From Chloracidobacterium sp. (GTDB lineage Bacteria; Acidobacteriota; Blastocatellia; Pyrinomonadales; Pyrinomonadaceae), in assembly GCA_016716305.1 (NCBI GenBank), contig JADJWP010000002.1, positions 2,044,501 through 2,108,500 on the forward strand: DNA of 64,000 bases, given 5' to 3'. A model generated the notes under the pieces. The model saw only the letters and a program-made list of their open reading frames with translations. It made no database searches and was not told where the DNA came from. The stretch's first letter is position 1; every line of letters begins with the position of its first letter. Shown piece by piece: positions 53,253 to 62,873 of the stretch. A program made the position numbers and the translations under genes.

Positions 53253-53822
53253 TCAGGCCATTTTTCTTACAGCGTCGCCGACCGAGACGTCGCCGTCCTT
53301 TACGACCAACGCATTGATGCCGCGCAGGTTATGGCGACGCCCGAGTTCTGAGTTAGCAAATCTCATCGCGTCAAGCCCGAATCGCTCGACAAATTTTTTG
53401 CAGCCCAGATGCGGTATTTCGGTCACCTCGATCGTCGCGCTGCCTACGGTCAGGACCGTCCCCGGTGAGAGGTTCTCTTCACCGAGATATAGGTCGACAT
53501 AAAGTTGGTCGCCGGCCAGCGGCACCCGCGAAACGTCGCCGGCGATCAGGCATGCGAAACGCCAGTTCATCAAATTGAGCTGCATTTTCGGATGGCCTTT
53601 CCCATCGTCCGTCCGCGAACTTCCCCTTTTCAGCCAATTGTCGCCGACCAGGCCTTCTCCGATATCGAGCCGTCCGGTCTCGACCACTTCCCGTGCATTG
53701 ATCTCCGGCCGCCTGACGATCATCTCAAGCGTCCCCTCGTCGCGCGGCGATCGCAGGACCTCGTCGAGTCCTTGCTCTATCTCGGTGGCCGTCAGATGCA
53801 GCCCGAATAACATGCCGTCCAT
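53253..53822 (-). CDS. MOSC domain-containing protein
   Basis: A 189-residue MOSC (molybdenum cofactor sulfurase C-terminal) protein. Visible: REVVETGRLDIGEGLVGDNWLKRG, MNWRFACLIAG, LYLGEENLSPGTVLTVG, and the conserved Cys of PHLGCKKFVERFG. MOSC proteins bind sulfur or molybdenum cofactor; stand-alone forms such as YiiM act on hydroxylated purines. A terminator lies upstream at 53855-53890, so its transcription starts just downstream of that. Confidence 0.88.
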   Translation of the reverse strand: MDGMLFGLHLTATEIEQGLDEVLRSPRDEGTLEMIVRRPEINAREVVETGRLDIGEGLVGDNWLKRGSSRTDDGKGHPKMQLNLMNWRFACLIAGDVSRVPLAGDQLYVDLYLGEENLSPGTVLTVGSATIEVTEIPHLGCKKFVERFGLDAMRFANSELGRRHNLRGINALVVKDGDVSVGDAVRKMA

Positions 53823-53854
53823 TTTCTTTGCAATATTAGCACCATAATACGAAA

Positions 53855-53890
53855 AAACGCGCCGGGAATATCATAGTTCCCGACGCGTTT
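53855..53890 (-). terminator. Intrinsic terminator of the rubrerythrin operon
   Basis: A 14-bp stem with one mismatch, 53855-53868 with 53877-53890, and an 8-nt loop. On the minus strand it is followed by TTTTTTCG. It ends the operon containing rubrerythrin, the DUF2231 protein and the acidic lipoprotein. Confidence 0.8.
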
Positions 53891-53910
53891 CGATCGTGCC
53901 GATTCGGCCT

Positions 53911-53982
53911 TTACGGTTCGATGACGTAATCCGGCCAGCACGATGTCGGGTTGAGATAGAGCTCCATGAACTCCAAAGCAAA
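53911..53982 (-). repeat. 72-bp direct repeat: orphan copy of the metalloprotease gene 3' end
   Basis: This segment matches 58657-58728 at 71 of 72 positions (difference at 53937), in the same orientation. It encodes the last 23 residues and stop of the zinc-metalloprotease (ending PTSCWPDYVIEP) but is detached from any such gene; it lies 13 bp after the stop of the acidic lipoprotein gene. The two copies bracket the histidine kinase/regulator/rubrerythrin module. Confidence 0.9.
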
Positions 53983-53995
53983 CCCGACGCTGACC

Positions 53996-54343
53996 TTAAT
54001 GATCGTCATCGTCCTCTTGCTCACCTCGGCGTCCTCGGTCATCGGAGTCTTTCTTGTTGACCGAAGAATTGAAATTGCCCGACGAGGTCTTTCGAATATC
54101 GTCTGCATCTACCTTACTTTTCGAACCCGGGCTATTCGGCACACTGTTGTTCGCCGATGCGTTTGTGCTGCGAAGGTCATCCGCATCTGCGGCCTTCACA
54201 GCCGCATTGCTGTTCGCCGCTGAGGCGTTCACATTCACCGCCGTGGTTTTTGTCTCGGCTTTCTTGTCTTCCGTATTTCCGCCGCAAGCCGCGATCATCA
54301 TCCCGCTCGCTGCAAGTGTCACGATCAAAACTAATTTCGTCAT
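53996..54343 (-). CDS. Acidic Asn/Ala/Asp-rich lipoprotein
   Basis: A 115-residue lipoprotein: MTKLVLIVTLAASGMMIAACGG has a lipobox with Cys20. The mature part is low complexity (Asn/Ala/Thr/Asp with DADDLR and DADDIRKTSS repeats) and ends EDDDDH. No fold is recognised. AGGAG precedes ATG 54343; the longer frame to 54382 overlaps the upstream gene. Third gene of the rubrerythrin operon; an Asp-rich tail also ends the DUF2231 gene, so metal binding is a possible shared theme, inferred only. Confidence 0.7.
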   Translation of the reverse strand: MTKLVLIVTLAASGMMIAACGGNTEDKKAETKTTAVNVNASAANSNAAVKAADADDLRSTNASANNSVPNSPGSKSKVDADDIRKTSSGNFNSSVNKKDSDDRGRRGEQEDDDDH

Positions 54344-54362
54344 TTTGGAACTCCTTTGCTCT

Positions 54363-54914
54363 TCAATCATCATCGTCGTCATCAGACTTCTTATCCGTGC
54401 TGACGCTACCCGTAACTGACTGTCCGCTTGATGCCATCATCGCGTGGACCCCATATTGGTGAACTAGCTTCCCCCCTTCGTGTGCGGTATTGATCAACAT
54501 CACGACACCCGAGCTGTAAAAAAGGAGAAAAGCGAGATTCAGCGGTATCGTGACCCGCGAGGAAAGCTCCTTTCGAAAGGCCATTGGAGCCAAAACGATG
54601 ATGCCGAAAACGACAGTCAAGATCGAGAATACCGTTCTTGTTGTTTCGGCAAGCTCTTCGTGACTCTCAAGAACCGCTTCGACGTTGGGCACGCGTTCGG
54701 CAAGTTCGCCTGCGGCCTCACCTGTCGAAACGGCGATGAAGGTCGCGGTCGTTCCGATCACCATCAGTATCAGTGCGGATATCAGAAATGCCTTTCCCCG
54801 TTTCGCCGTGAATATCCCGATTAGGATCAGCAGCGGTGCAACGATCAATAGCGCGATCGGAAAATGAATAATTAGCGGATGCAAACCATCCCAGCTTGGT
54901 AGTGGCGGTAACAT
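54363..54914 (-). CDS. DUF2231 family membrane protein
   Basis: A 183-residue integral membrane protein with about four helices. The N-terminal LPSWDGLHPLIIHFPIALL, with two conserved His residues, is the hallmark of the DUF2231 family, whose members often sit with haem or redox proteins. The C-terminus is SDDDDDD. ATG 54914 has GGAGG upstream; the open frame extends far upstream through an untranslated hairpin region and is not used. Second gene of the operon after rubrerythrin. Confidence 0.85.
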   Translation of the reverse strand: MLPPLPSWDGLHPLIIHFPIALLIVAPLLILIGIFTAKRGKAFLISALILMVIGTTATFIAVSTGEAAGELAERVPNVEAVLESHEELAETTRTVFSILTVVFGIIVLAPMAFRKELSSRVTIPLNLAFLLFYSSGVVMLINTAHEGGKLVHQYGVHAMMASSGQSVTGSVSTDKKSDDDDDD

Positions 54915-54939
54915 AATTCCTCCGTGTTTACTTCTGAAG

Positions 54940-54966
54940 CGGACGCCGACTGTCGGCCGGCGTCCG
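54940..54966 (-). other. Intercistronic hairpin between rubrerythrin and DUF2231 genes
   Basis: CGGACGCCG (54940-54948) and CGGCGTCCG (54958-54966) form a 9-bp stem with a 9-nt loop; a competing inner GCCGA/TCGGC pairing exists. No U-tract follows on the minus strand. It could protect the rubrerythrin message or reduce downstream expression. Confidence 0.55.
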
Positions 54967-55005
54967 AAAACTGCCCCTTGCTCGATCGTCCTGAGACCGG
55001 TTCTG

Positions 55006-55665
55006 TCAATTGATCGCTTCGAACTTTTCTTTCGGGGTAAAATCAACAGGACACTTCTCGATCTTGCCGTCGAGTGTCGTGTACCCGCATGTTGAGCAAA
55101 CGAAGAACGTGGTCTTTTCACCTTTCCACTTCTCGAGGTTCGCCAGAGCCTCTGCGTAAAGCTTCGCGTGCTCAGCCTCGGCGGTTTTCGCAAAATTGAA
55201 CGTCCTGACCGCGTCTTTATTCCCAACCGTGCGTGCCTCGTTGAGGAAGTCGACATACATCTTGTCGCGTTCATAGCTTTCGCCTTCGATCGCGCCTTTC
55301 AGATTCTCAGCCGTTGTCTTGATCTCCGGAATTTTGACATCAGCCTTAGGGACGCCGCCCATTTTGCCGATCACTTGAGCATGATTGTCTTTATGTATCT
55401 CTTCGGCACGGGCCGCTGCCCGAAATAGGCTTGCGACTTTGGCATATCCCTCTTCATCCGCTTTCTTCGCAAAGGCCAGATACTTTGCATTCGCGTTGCT
55501 CTCGCCGTCGAATGCTGTCTGAAGATTTTCCAAGGTCTTGGCCCCGCCAGCCGCAGTTCCCGCGGTGCTCGCTGTAGTTGTCTTGTCTACCTGTCCGCAG
55601 GCCGCGGCAATCAGTGCGATAGCGAGAACCAATATCATTAAGCTGCTTTGTTTGTTGATCATCAT
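55006..55665 (-). CDS. Lipoprotein rubrerythrin with atypical rubredoxin-like site
   Basis: A 219-residue rubrerythrin-type protein with a signal peptide and lipobox IAAAC (Cys23), so it is predicted to be membrane-anchored outside the cytoplasm, unlike ordinary cytoplasmic rubrerythrins. The diiron domain is intact in outline: DGESNANAKYLAFAKKA, AARAEEIHKDNH (ExxH), IEGESYERDKMY and TAEAEHAKLY (ExxH). The C-terminal rubredoxin-like knuckle reads C190-STC193 ... C205-PVD, with Asp208 where the fourth Cys is expected. Rubrerythrins reduce peroxide. A sigma54-type promoter lies upstream; AGGAG precedes ATG 55665. First gene of a three-gene operon downstream of a kinase/regulator pair. Confidence 0.9.
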   Translation of the reverse strand: MMINKQSSLMILVLAIALIAAACGQVDKTTTASTAGTAAGGAKTLENLQTAFDGESNANAKYLAFAKKADEEGYAKVASLFRAAARAEEIHKDNHAQVIGKMGGVPKADVKIPEIKTTAENLKGAIEGESYERDKMYVDFLNEARTVGNKDAVRTFNFAKTAEAEHAKLYAEALANLEKWKGEKTTFFVCSTCGYTTLDGKIEKCPVDFTPKEKFEAIN

Positions 55666-55718
55666 CCTTACTTCTCCTGAAAAAGATCCAGTTTGGTTAC
55701 TGTCTGCCTTACAACTAG

Positions 55719-55734
55719 TGCAAAAGCCAGGCCA
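55719..55734 (-). promoter_or_regulatory. Sigma54-type promoter of the rubrerythrin operon
   Basis: Read on the minus strand, TGGCCTGGCTTTTGCA has the obligatory GG and GC exactly 10 bp apart and matches the consensus TGGCACG-N4-TTGCA except at two bases of the -24 block. It lies 54-69 bp upstream of the rubrerythrin ATG, and the gene directly upstream encodes a sigma54 activator with an intact GAFTGA loop. Confidence 0.75.
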
Positions 55735-55807
55735 GTCAACGGATGTGATTTAAATGATGGAATAACTGGAGATACAGCAGTCAGGATGGATCAGGCCTAT
55801 CGCCGAA

Positions 55808-55825
55808 CGTACAAGTATTTATACG
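55808..55825. promoter_or_regulatory. Possible enhancer site for the NtrC-like regulator
   Basis: CGTACAAGTATTTATACG is an imperfect palindrome (14 of 18 positions symmetric) about 80 bp upstream of the sigma54-type promoter, a usual distance for an activator binding site. It lies just after the regulator gene stop. Confidence 0.4.
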
Positions 55826-55851
55826 GCCCGAGGAATTGTGTATGAAAATTT

Positions 55852-57228
55852 CTACATCTCGCCCGATAGTTTGTGCTTCTTTATCTTGTAAGCGATGTCG
55901 CTTCTGGAAATACCGAGCTTTCGTGCGGCCTCTGCCTGCACCCCGCCAGAATTTCTCAATGCACGCTGGATCAACTGCGCTTCGATATCGGCCAGCACCG
56001 CTGTGAGGTCGATATCCTCCGGCAGTGCGTTGATAGGTCCGGCCCCGATATCCGAAGTCACCTGGTCTGATTGAATATAGATATCGTCCGCGGTCAGTAT
56101 CCCGCCTTTAGCCAGAATGCACGCACGCTCAAGCAGGTTTCGGAGCTCTCGGACGTTGCCTGGAAAACTGTACCCGCGTAGCTTTTCGAGCGCTGAATCG
56201 CGAACCGAAACGTCCTTGATCTTCAGATCCTTGGAAATTTGATTTATCAGCACATCGACAAGAACGGGAATGTCTTCCTTTCGATCCCGAAGCGGCGGTA
56301 TTTCGATCGGGACCACCGCTAACCGGTAGTATAGGTCCTCCCTGAAACGGCCGTCCTTTACTCGCTCCCTAAGATCACGATGTGTCGCAACGATCACGCG
56401 GACATCTGCCGAGCGCGGGACAGATGCTCCAACTCGCAGGAATTGGCCGTCAGTCAGTACGCGCAGCAGTTTTGCCTGGAGGCTCAGTGACATTTCGCCG
56501 GCCTCATCAAGAAAGAGCGTTCCGTTGTGGGCCGCCTCAAAGAGCCCTTGCCGCGGCCGGTCGGCTCCGGTAAACGCACCTTTTTCATGCCCGAAAAGTT
56601 CCGATTCGAGCAACTGTTCGCTCAAGGCCGCGCAGTTGACCGCGAGAAAGGTCTCTTTCGAACGAATGCTCCCTTTATGGATCGCCCGCGCGACGAGCTC
56701 CTTGCCTGTACCCGTTTCGCCGGTGATCAGGACCGTAGCATTGGTCGGAGCGACCTTTGCGATGGTCTCCTTTAAGCGGAGGATCGCCGGGCTCTCCCCG
56801 AGGATATCCTCGGCGAATATGTGCCGCTTTGCTTCTTCGCGCAGGATCTCGTTTTCGCGAAGCAGCTTAGTGCGTTCGGTCGCCCGGCGGGCCACAGCCG
56901 TCACGACTTCGGGTACGAATGGCTTTGAGATAAAATCGAAGGCTCCAGCCTGCATTGCCTCGACCGCGAGTTCGACCGTAGCAACGGCCGTCAGCATTAC
57001 CACCGGGAGGTCCGGGTCATTCTCATGGCAGTACCGCAGGAGTTCGAGCCCGTCGCCATCCGGCATCTTCTTGTCCGTTATGACCAGGTCGAATCGTTCC
57101 TTTGCGAGAGCCGCGCGCGCCTCGTTAAGCCCGCCGGATGCTGTGACCGAATGTTTGGCATCCGCCAGGATAACCGTCAGGATCCGCAGCATGCTTGGTT
57201 CGTCGTCGACGATCAGGATCTTGGCCAT
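55852..57228 (-). CDS. NtrC-family response regulator, sigma54 activator
   Basis: A 458-residue regulator: receiver domain with phospho-acceptor Asp52 (LVITDKKMP) and Lys102, AAA+ domain with Walker A GETGTGKE (170-177), the sigma54-contact loop GAFTGA (217-222), TLFLDEAGEMS Walker B, and a C-terminal Fis-type helix-turn-helix (AEAARKLGISRSDIAYKIKK). The frame opens with TTG 57237; ATG 57228 (MAKILIVDDE) matches the family and is used. It follows the histidine kinase gene by 5 bp and precedes the sigma54-type promoter of the rubrerythrin operon, its probable target. Confidence 0.95.
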   Translation of the reverse strand: MAKILIVDDEPSMLRILTVILADAKHSVTASGGLNEARAALAKERFDLVITDKKMPDGDGLELLRYCHENDPDLPVVMLTAVATVELAVEAMQAGAFDFISKPFVPEVVTAVARRATERTKLLRENEILREEAKRHIFAEDILGESPAILRLKETIAKVAPTNATVLITGETGTGKELVARAIHKGSIRSKETFLAVNCAALSEQLLESELFGHEKGAFTGADRPRQGLFEAAHNGTLFLDEAGEMSLSLQAKLLRVLTDGQFLRVGASVPRSADVRVIVATHRDLRERVKDGRFREDLYYRLAVVPIEIPPLRDRKEDIPVLVDVLINQISKDLKIKDVSVRDSALEKLRGYSFPGNVRELRNLLERACILAKGGILTADDIYIQSDQVTSDIGAGPINALPEDIDLTAVLADIEAQLIQRALRNSGGVQAEAARKLGISRSDIAYKIKKHKLSGEM

Positions 57229-57233
57229 ATCAT

Positions 57234-58478
57234 TCAAAAGACTATCTCGAACCTTACATCACCTTCCGAATTCTTGACGAGTTCGACCTCACCCCCGTGC
57301 GCTCGGGCGATCCTCCGGACGATCGGCAAGCCGAGACCGGTTCCGCGTTCGCTGCGAGAAAAGAATGGCTCGAATATTTGGTCTGCGATGCTGTCCGGGA
57401 TCGCCGGGCCCTCGTTCGCAACGAACAGGACGGATACGGCACCTCGTTCTTCCGCACCGACAGTGATGGTTTTTCCGCTCGGCGTCGCATTGATCGAATT
57501 CGTCACAAGATTCAGCAATGCCTGCTGCATTTGCCCCGGATCCATCGTGAACCTGATGCCCTGGGGGCATTGTATCTCCAGACTGAGGTTCTTCTCTGCT
57601 AACTTAGCTCTTGAGAGCCCGCCGATGTACTCGAGGTTTTCTCGCACCGGGACCTCCTTTACGTCCGGTTCCTTTGTACTTGCGAAAGAGAGGAAATCTG
57701 TTGTCAATAGTTCAAGCCGGGTTGCCTCCGCAGTAGCAATATCGAACATCTCTTTGCGGACAGACGAGTCCCCGCTTTGCTTTTCCGCCAGCTTCAGCGA
57801 ACTCGCGATCATCGATACCGGATTGCGTATCTCGTGCGCGATGGCGCTCGACAGTTGGCCGACCGCCGCGAGTTTTTCCTCGGCGACCAATCTACTCTGC
57901 AGTTCCCGCAGTTCATCAAGGCTTTGATTCAGTTTTTCCTCTTCGATCCGGAGGTTCCCGACGAGCAGCCAGACGATGATCCCGACAACTAGAAATACAA
58001 GCGAGACCGTGGCCGCTTCGAAATACTCACTGATATCGACAGGGGGATGTTCATTGAAATAAAGATAAACTTCGAGGAAGTTGAGTGTGATCGCCGCAGT
58101 GACCACCACCATCATCGCAGCAAGCCGGAAACGATACGCGGCTGAGATTATCGGGATGATCATCAGGACCGAATAATGGCTGTCCGCGGTGCCGCCCGAG
58201 CGGGCCGCCAGGAACGCAAAGACCATATTCAAGACAAGCGAAAGATAGATGTGCGCGTTTATCAGAACAGGTGGCGTATTCTCATCTGTCTTCTGGATCC
58301 AGATCAATTCCAGATTCAGCAAAACGAACCTCACCGCGAGTACCAGCAAGAGCCAGCCTGATGGCCGTCCGAGCAACGCGATGAAGCTGATATGCACGAA
58401 TACAAGTGCGGCGATCACCGCCATATTCAGCAGTATCAGTAGCGTTTCCTGCTTTCTGTAGATATCCGGACTTATCAT
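57234..58478 (-). CDS. Membrane sensor histidine kinase
   Basis: A 414-residue sensor kinase. About six membrane helices (residues about 12-172) form an integral sensor without a large periplasmic loop. A coiled linker leads to HisKA with phospho-acceptor His215 in AIAHEIRNP, then HATPase_c with ALLNLVTNSINATPSGK (N-box) and GTGLGLPIVRRIARAHGG (G2). It pairs with the adjacent NtrC-type regulator. The membrane sensor suggests a signal in or near the membrane, such as redox or quinone state, by inference from the rubrerythrin target. Confidence 0.93.
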   Translation of the reverse strand: MISPDIYRKQETLLILLNMAVIAALVFVHISFIALLGRPSGWLLLVLAVRFVLLNLELIWIQKTDENTPPVLINAHIYLSLVLNMVFAFLAARSGGTADSHYSVLMIIPIISAAYRFRLAAMMVVVTAAITLNFLEVYLYFNEHPPVDISEYFEAATVSLVFLVVGIIVWLLVGNLRIEEEKLNQSLDELRELQSRLVAEEKLAAVGQLSSAIAHEIRNPVSMIASSLKLAEKQSGDSSVRKEMFDIATAEATRLELLTTDFLSFASTKEPDVKEVPVRENLEYIGGLSRAKLAEKNLSLEIQCPQGIRFTMDPGQMQQALLNLVTNSINATPSGKTITVGAEERGAVSVLFVANEGPAIPDSIADQIFEPFFSRSERGTGLGLPIVRRIARAHGGEVELVKNSEGDVRFEIVF

Positions 58479-58483
58479 CGGGA

Positions 58484-58495
58484 AGTAATATTACT
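58484..58495. promoter_or_regulatory. 12-bp perfect palindrome upstream of the histidine kinase gene
   Basis: AGTAATATTACT is a perfect palindrome 6 bp before the kinase start, where a ribosome binding site would be expected. Likely an operator or part of the promoter; the small size leaves chance possible. Confidence 0.35.
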
Positions 58496-58606
58496 GAGTG
58501 TAATCCTAACTCCTACGACATCCAACCATCTCTGCGAACATCCGGACCTTCGCGTCGAAAAGCATAGAGCAGCTCTTGCATGCTGCTGAACAATATCACC
58601 GGCTAC

Positions 58607-58634
58607 AAAAAAAGGGGGTTTCCCCCCTTTTTTT
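58607..58634. terminator. Bidirectional intrinsic terminator
   Basis: Seven A and five G (58607-58618) face six C and seven T (58622-58634) across a short T loop. With A- and T-runs flanking the stem it can terminate in both directions; on the minus strand it lies 22 bp after the metalloprotease stop. Confidence 0.85.
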
Positions 58635-58656
58635 ATCGATCGCGAAATGGATGCCG

Positions 58657-61281
<2,625 letters not shown>

Positions 61282-61492
61282 TTGACCTATCTCCTTTAAA
61301 CTGCGCATTCGTAGCTATGCGCTCGGGGTATTTTTCTGGAAAATTTGAGGTTGAACCGCGTAGTTTACGGCCAAGAAACAGAAAAGGTTTTATTATTTCG
61401 AAAAATGGACACCGAACGGTTCGATACTTATAGCATCGATTCATGCCGGGTGCAATAAGTTCGGGCCTCGCGCTGCGTCCCGGTCTCGCGAT

Positions 61493-62755
61493 TCACATCC
61501 TCGGTCCGGCGACAGCTATTATCGCGGCAAGAACTCGCTGAGACCCGCGATAGCTGTCCGTCGTGTCAAAACTTTCGCCGACCGAGTGCATCCCTTTCCA
61601 TGTGCCGCCGCTGCCGACCGTAACGGATGGTATCCCGAAACGCTGCGGCATCCCTGAATCAGTGCTGCTGACCGTCGGATTTGTCGGAATGCCGAGGGCC
61701 TTGTCCATCGCGATTATCGTTTGGATGATCGGTGCATCGGCTGCCTGTTTGCCGACCGGCCGTTCGCCGATCAGTTCGACCTCGACCGAAAGGCGCGCTC
61801 CGTCAGGGCGGGCCGCATTCTCCTCGGCGAGCGCCGCCTCAACGGCCTGTCTGAATTTGGCGTCGAGCCTTGAAAGTTCTTCCGCGCTGACCGAACGAAG
61901 GTCGACCTCCATCGAGGCGGTCTGGGCGATCGAGTTGACGGTCGTTCCGCCGTCGATCTTCCCTACGTTATAAGTGGTCCGCGGGTCGGCGGGCACCGTA
62001 AGTCGCGAGATCTTTTCGATCGCTCGCCCGAGGGCATGAATCGCGCTTGTCCTGCCAAATTCCTTAAAGCTGTGACCGCCAGGGCCGCTGAACGTTACGC
62101 GGTATCGATTGCTGCCGATCTCGCGCGTCACCAGGTCGTAGCCCGAGGCATCGAGAGCGATGAAGTTCGTGATCCGTCCCTTCAACTCTTCCGTGACCAG
62201 ATGGCCGACACCGCGCAGATTCCCGAGCCCTTCTTCACCGACGTCGCCGACGAAGACGATGTTGTCGCGCGTTTCGATCTTCGCTTCATTCAACGCCCGA
62301 ATGACCGCAAGCATCACAGCCAGACCGCGAGCGTCGTCGCCGATGCCCGGCCCGGTCAACAGATTGCCATTGCGTTTCACCTTTACATCTGTGCCCTCGG
62401 GAAAGACCGTATCTAGATGAGCGGCTATCACGAGCGTCTCTCGCGGATCAGAGCCGGGACGCTCGCCGATGACATTTCCGGCCGCATCGATCCTAACCTT
62501 CGAAAGCCCAAGCTCGCTGAAACGCCGCTTGTAATACTCGGCCCGCTTTCCTTCCTTGAACGTCGGTGCCGGAATCTCGGCCGTTCGGATCTGTTCCTCG
62601 ATGGTCTCGGGCTCGATAGCCCTGATGAACTCAAGGGCCTTTCGAACCTTCGGCGAACGGACGATCTCATCAGGCGACTGGGCAGACACTGCCAGTGTTC
62701 CGAGCGGTAAAAGCGCGAGCAGAGTCAAAACGATCATCTTCAAACCACGTACCAT
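61493..62755 (-). CDS. Exported M20 family peptidase
   Basis: A 420-residue zinc aminopeptidase/carboxypeptidase-type enzyme with a signal peptide (ending AVSAQ). Metal ligands and catalytic residues are in VIAAHLDTVFPEG, GPGIGDDARGLA, GDVGEEGLGNLRG and, near the end, GTWKGMHSVGES. A dimerisation lid (PGGHSFKEFGRTSAIHALGR) is present. Substrate unknown; peptidase T/DapE-like relatives cleave small peptides. ATG 62755 or 62737 could be the start. Confidence 0.92.
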   Translation of the reverse strand: MVRGLKMIVLTLLALLPLGTLAVSAQSPDEIVRSPKVRKALEFIRAIEPETIEEQIRTAEIPAPTFKEGKRAEYYKRRFSELGLSKVRIDAAGNVIGERPGSDPRETLVIAAHLDTVFPEGTDVKVKRNGNLLTGPGIGDDARGLAVMLAVIRALNEAKIETRDNIVFVGDVGEEGLGNLRGVGHLVTEELKGRITNFIALDASGYDLVTREIGSNRYRVTFSGPGGHSFKEFGRTSAIHALGRAIEKISRLTVPADPRTTYNVGKIDGGTTVNSIAQTASMEVDLRSVSAEELSRLDAKFRQAVEAALAEENAARPDGARLSVEVELIGERPVGKQAADAPIIQTIIAMDKALGIPTNPTVSSTDSGMPQRFGIPSVTVGSGGTWKGMHSVGESFDTTDSYRGSQRVLAAIIAVAGPRM

Positions 62756-62761
62756 CTTCTT

Positions 62762-62860
62762 TTATTCCGGGATCCCGACTCGTTTGACCAATTCCTTAAA
62801 TCGCGGGTCGTCTCGCACGAAGTCCCAGGTTTTATTGACCCTTAGTTCGAGCAAGGGATC
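62762..62860 (-). repeat. Remnant 3' end of an MKRCPEC/TPR gene
   Basis: 62765-62827 matches the end of the TPR gene at 46050-46112 in the same orientation, encoding WDFVRDDPRFKELVKRVGIPE and a stop. Further upstream it diverges (LLELRVNKT) and no start is present, so it is the tail of a deleted paralogue, wedged between the M20 peptidase and the next TPR gene. Confidence 0.85.
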
Positions 62861-62873
62861 GCTTCATCAGGTT

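Noticed and set aside
53911..54108. 65-residue frame ending in the metalloprotease C-terminus
   Set aside because: It joins the 72-bp remnant to antiphase lipoprotein sequence and has no credible start; kept only as a repeat.
54915..55274. 120-residue N-terminal extension of the DUF2231 protein
   Set aside because: It overlaps the rubrerythrin gene in another frame, and ATG 54914 has a strong ribosome binding site and the family N-terminus.
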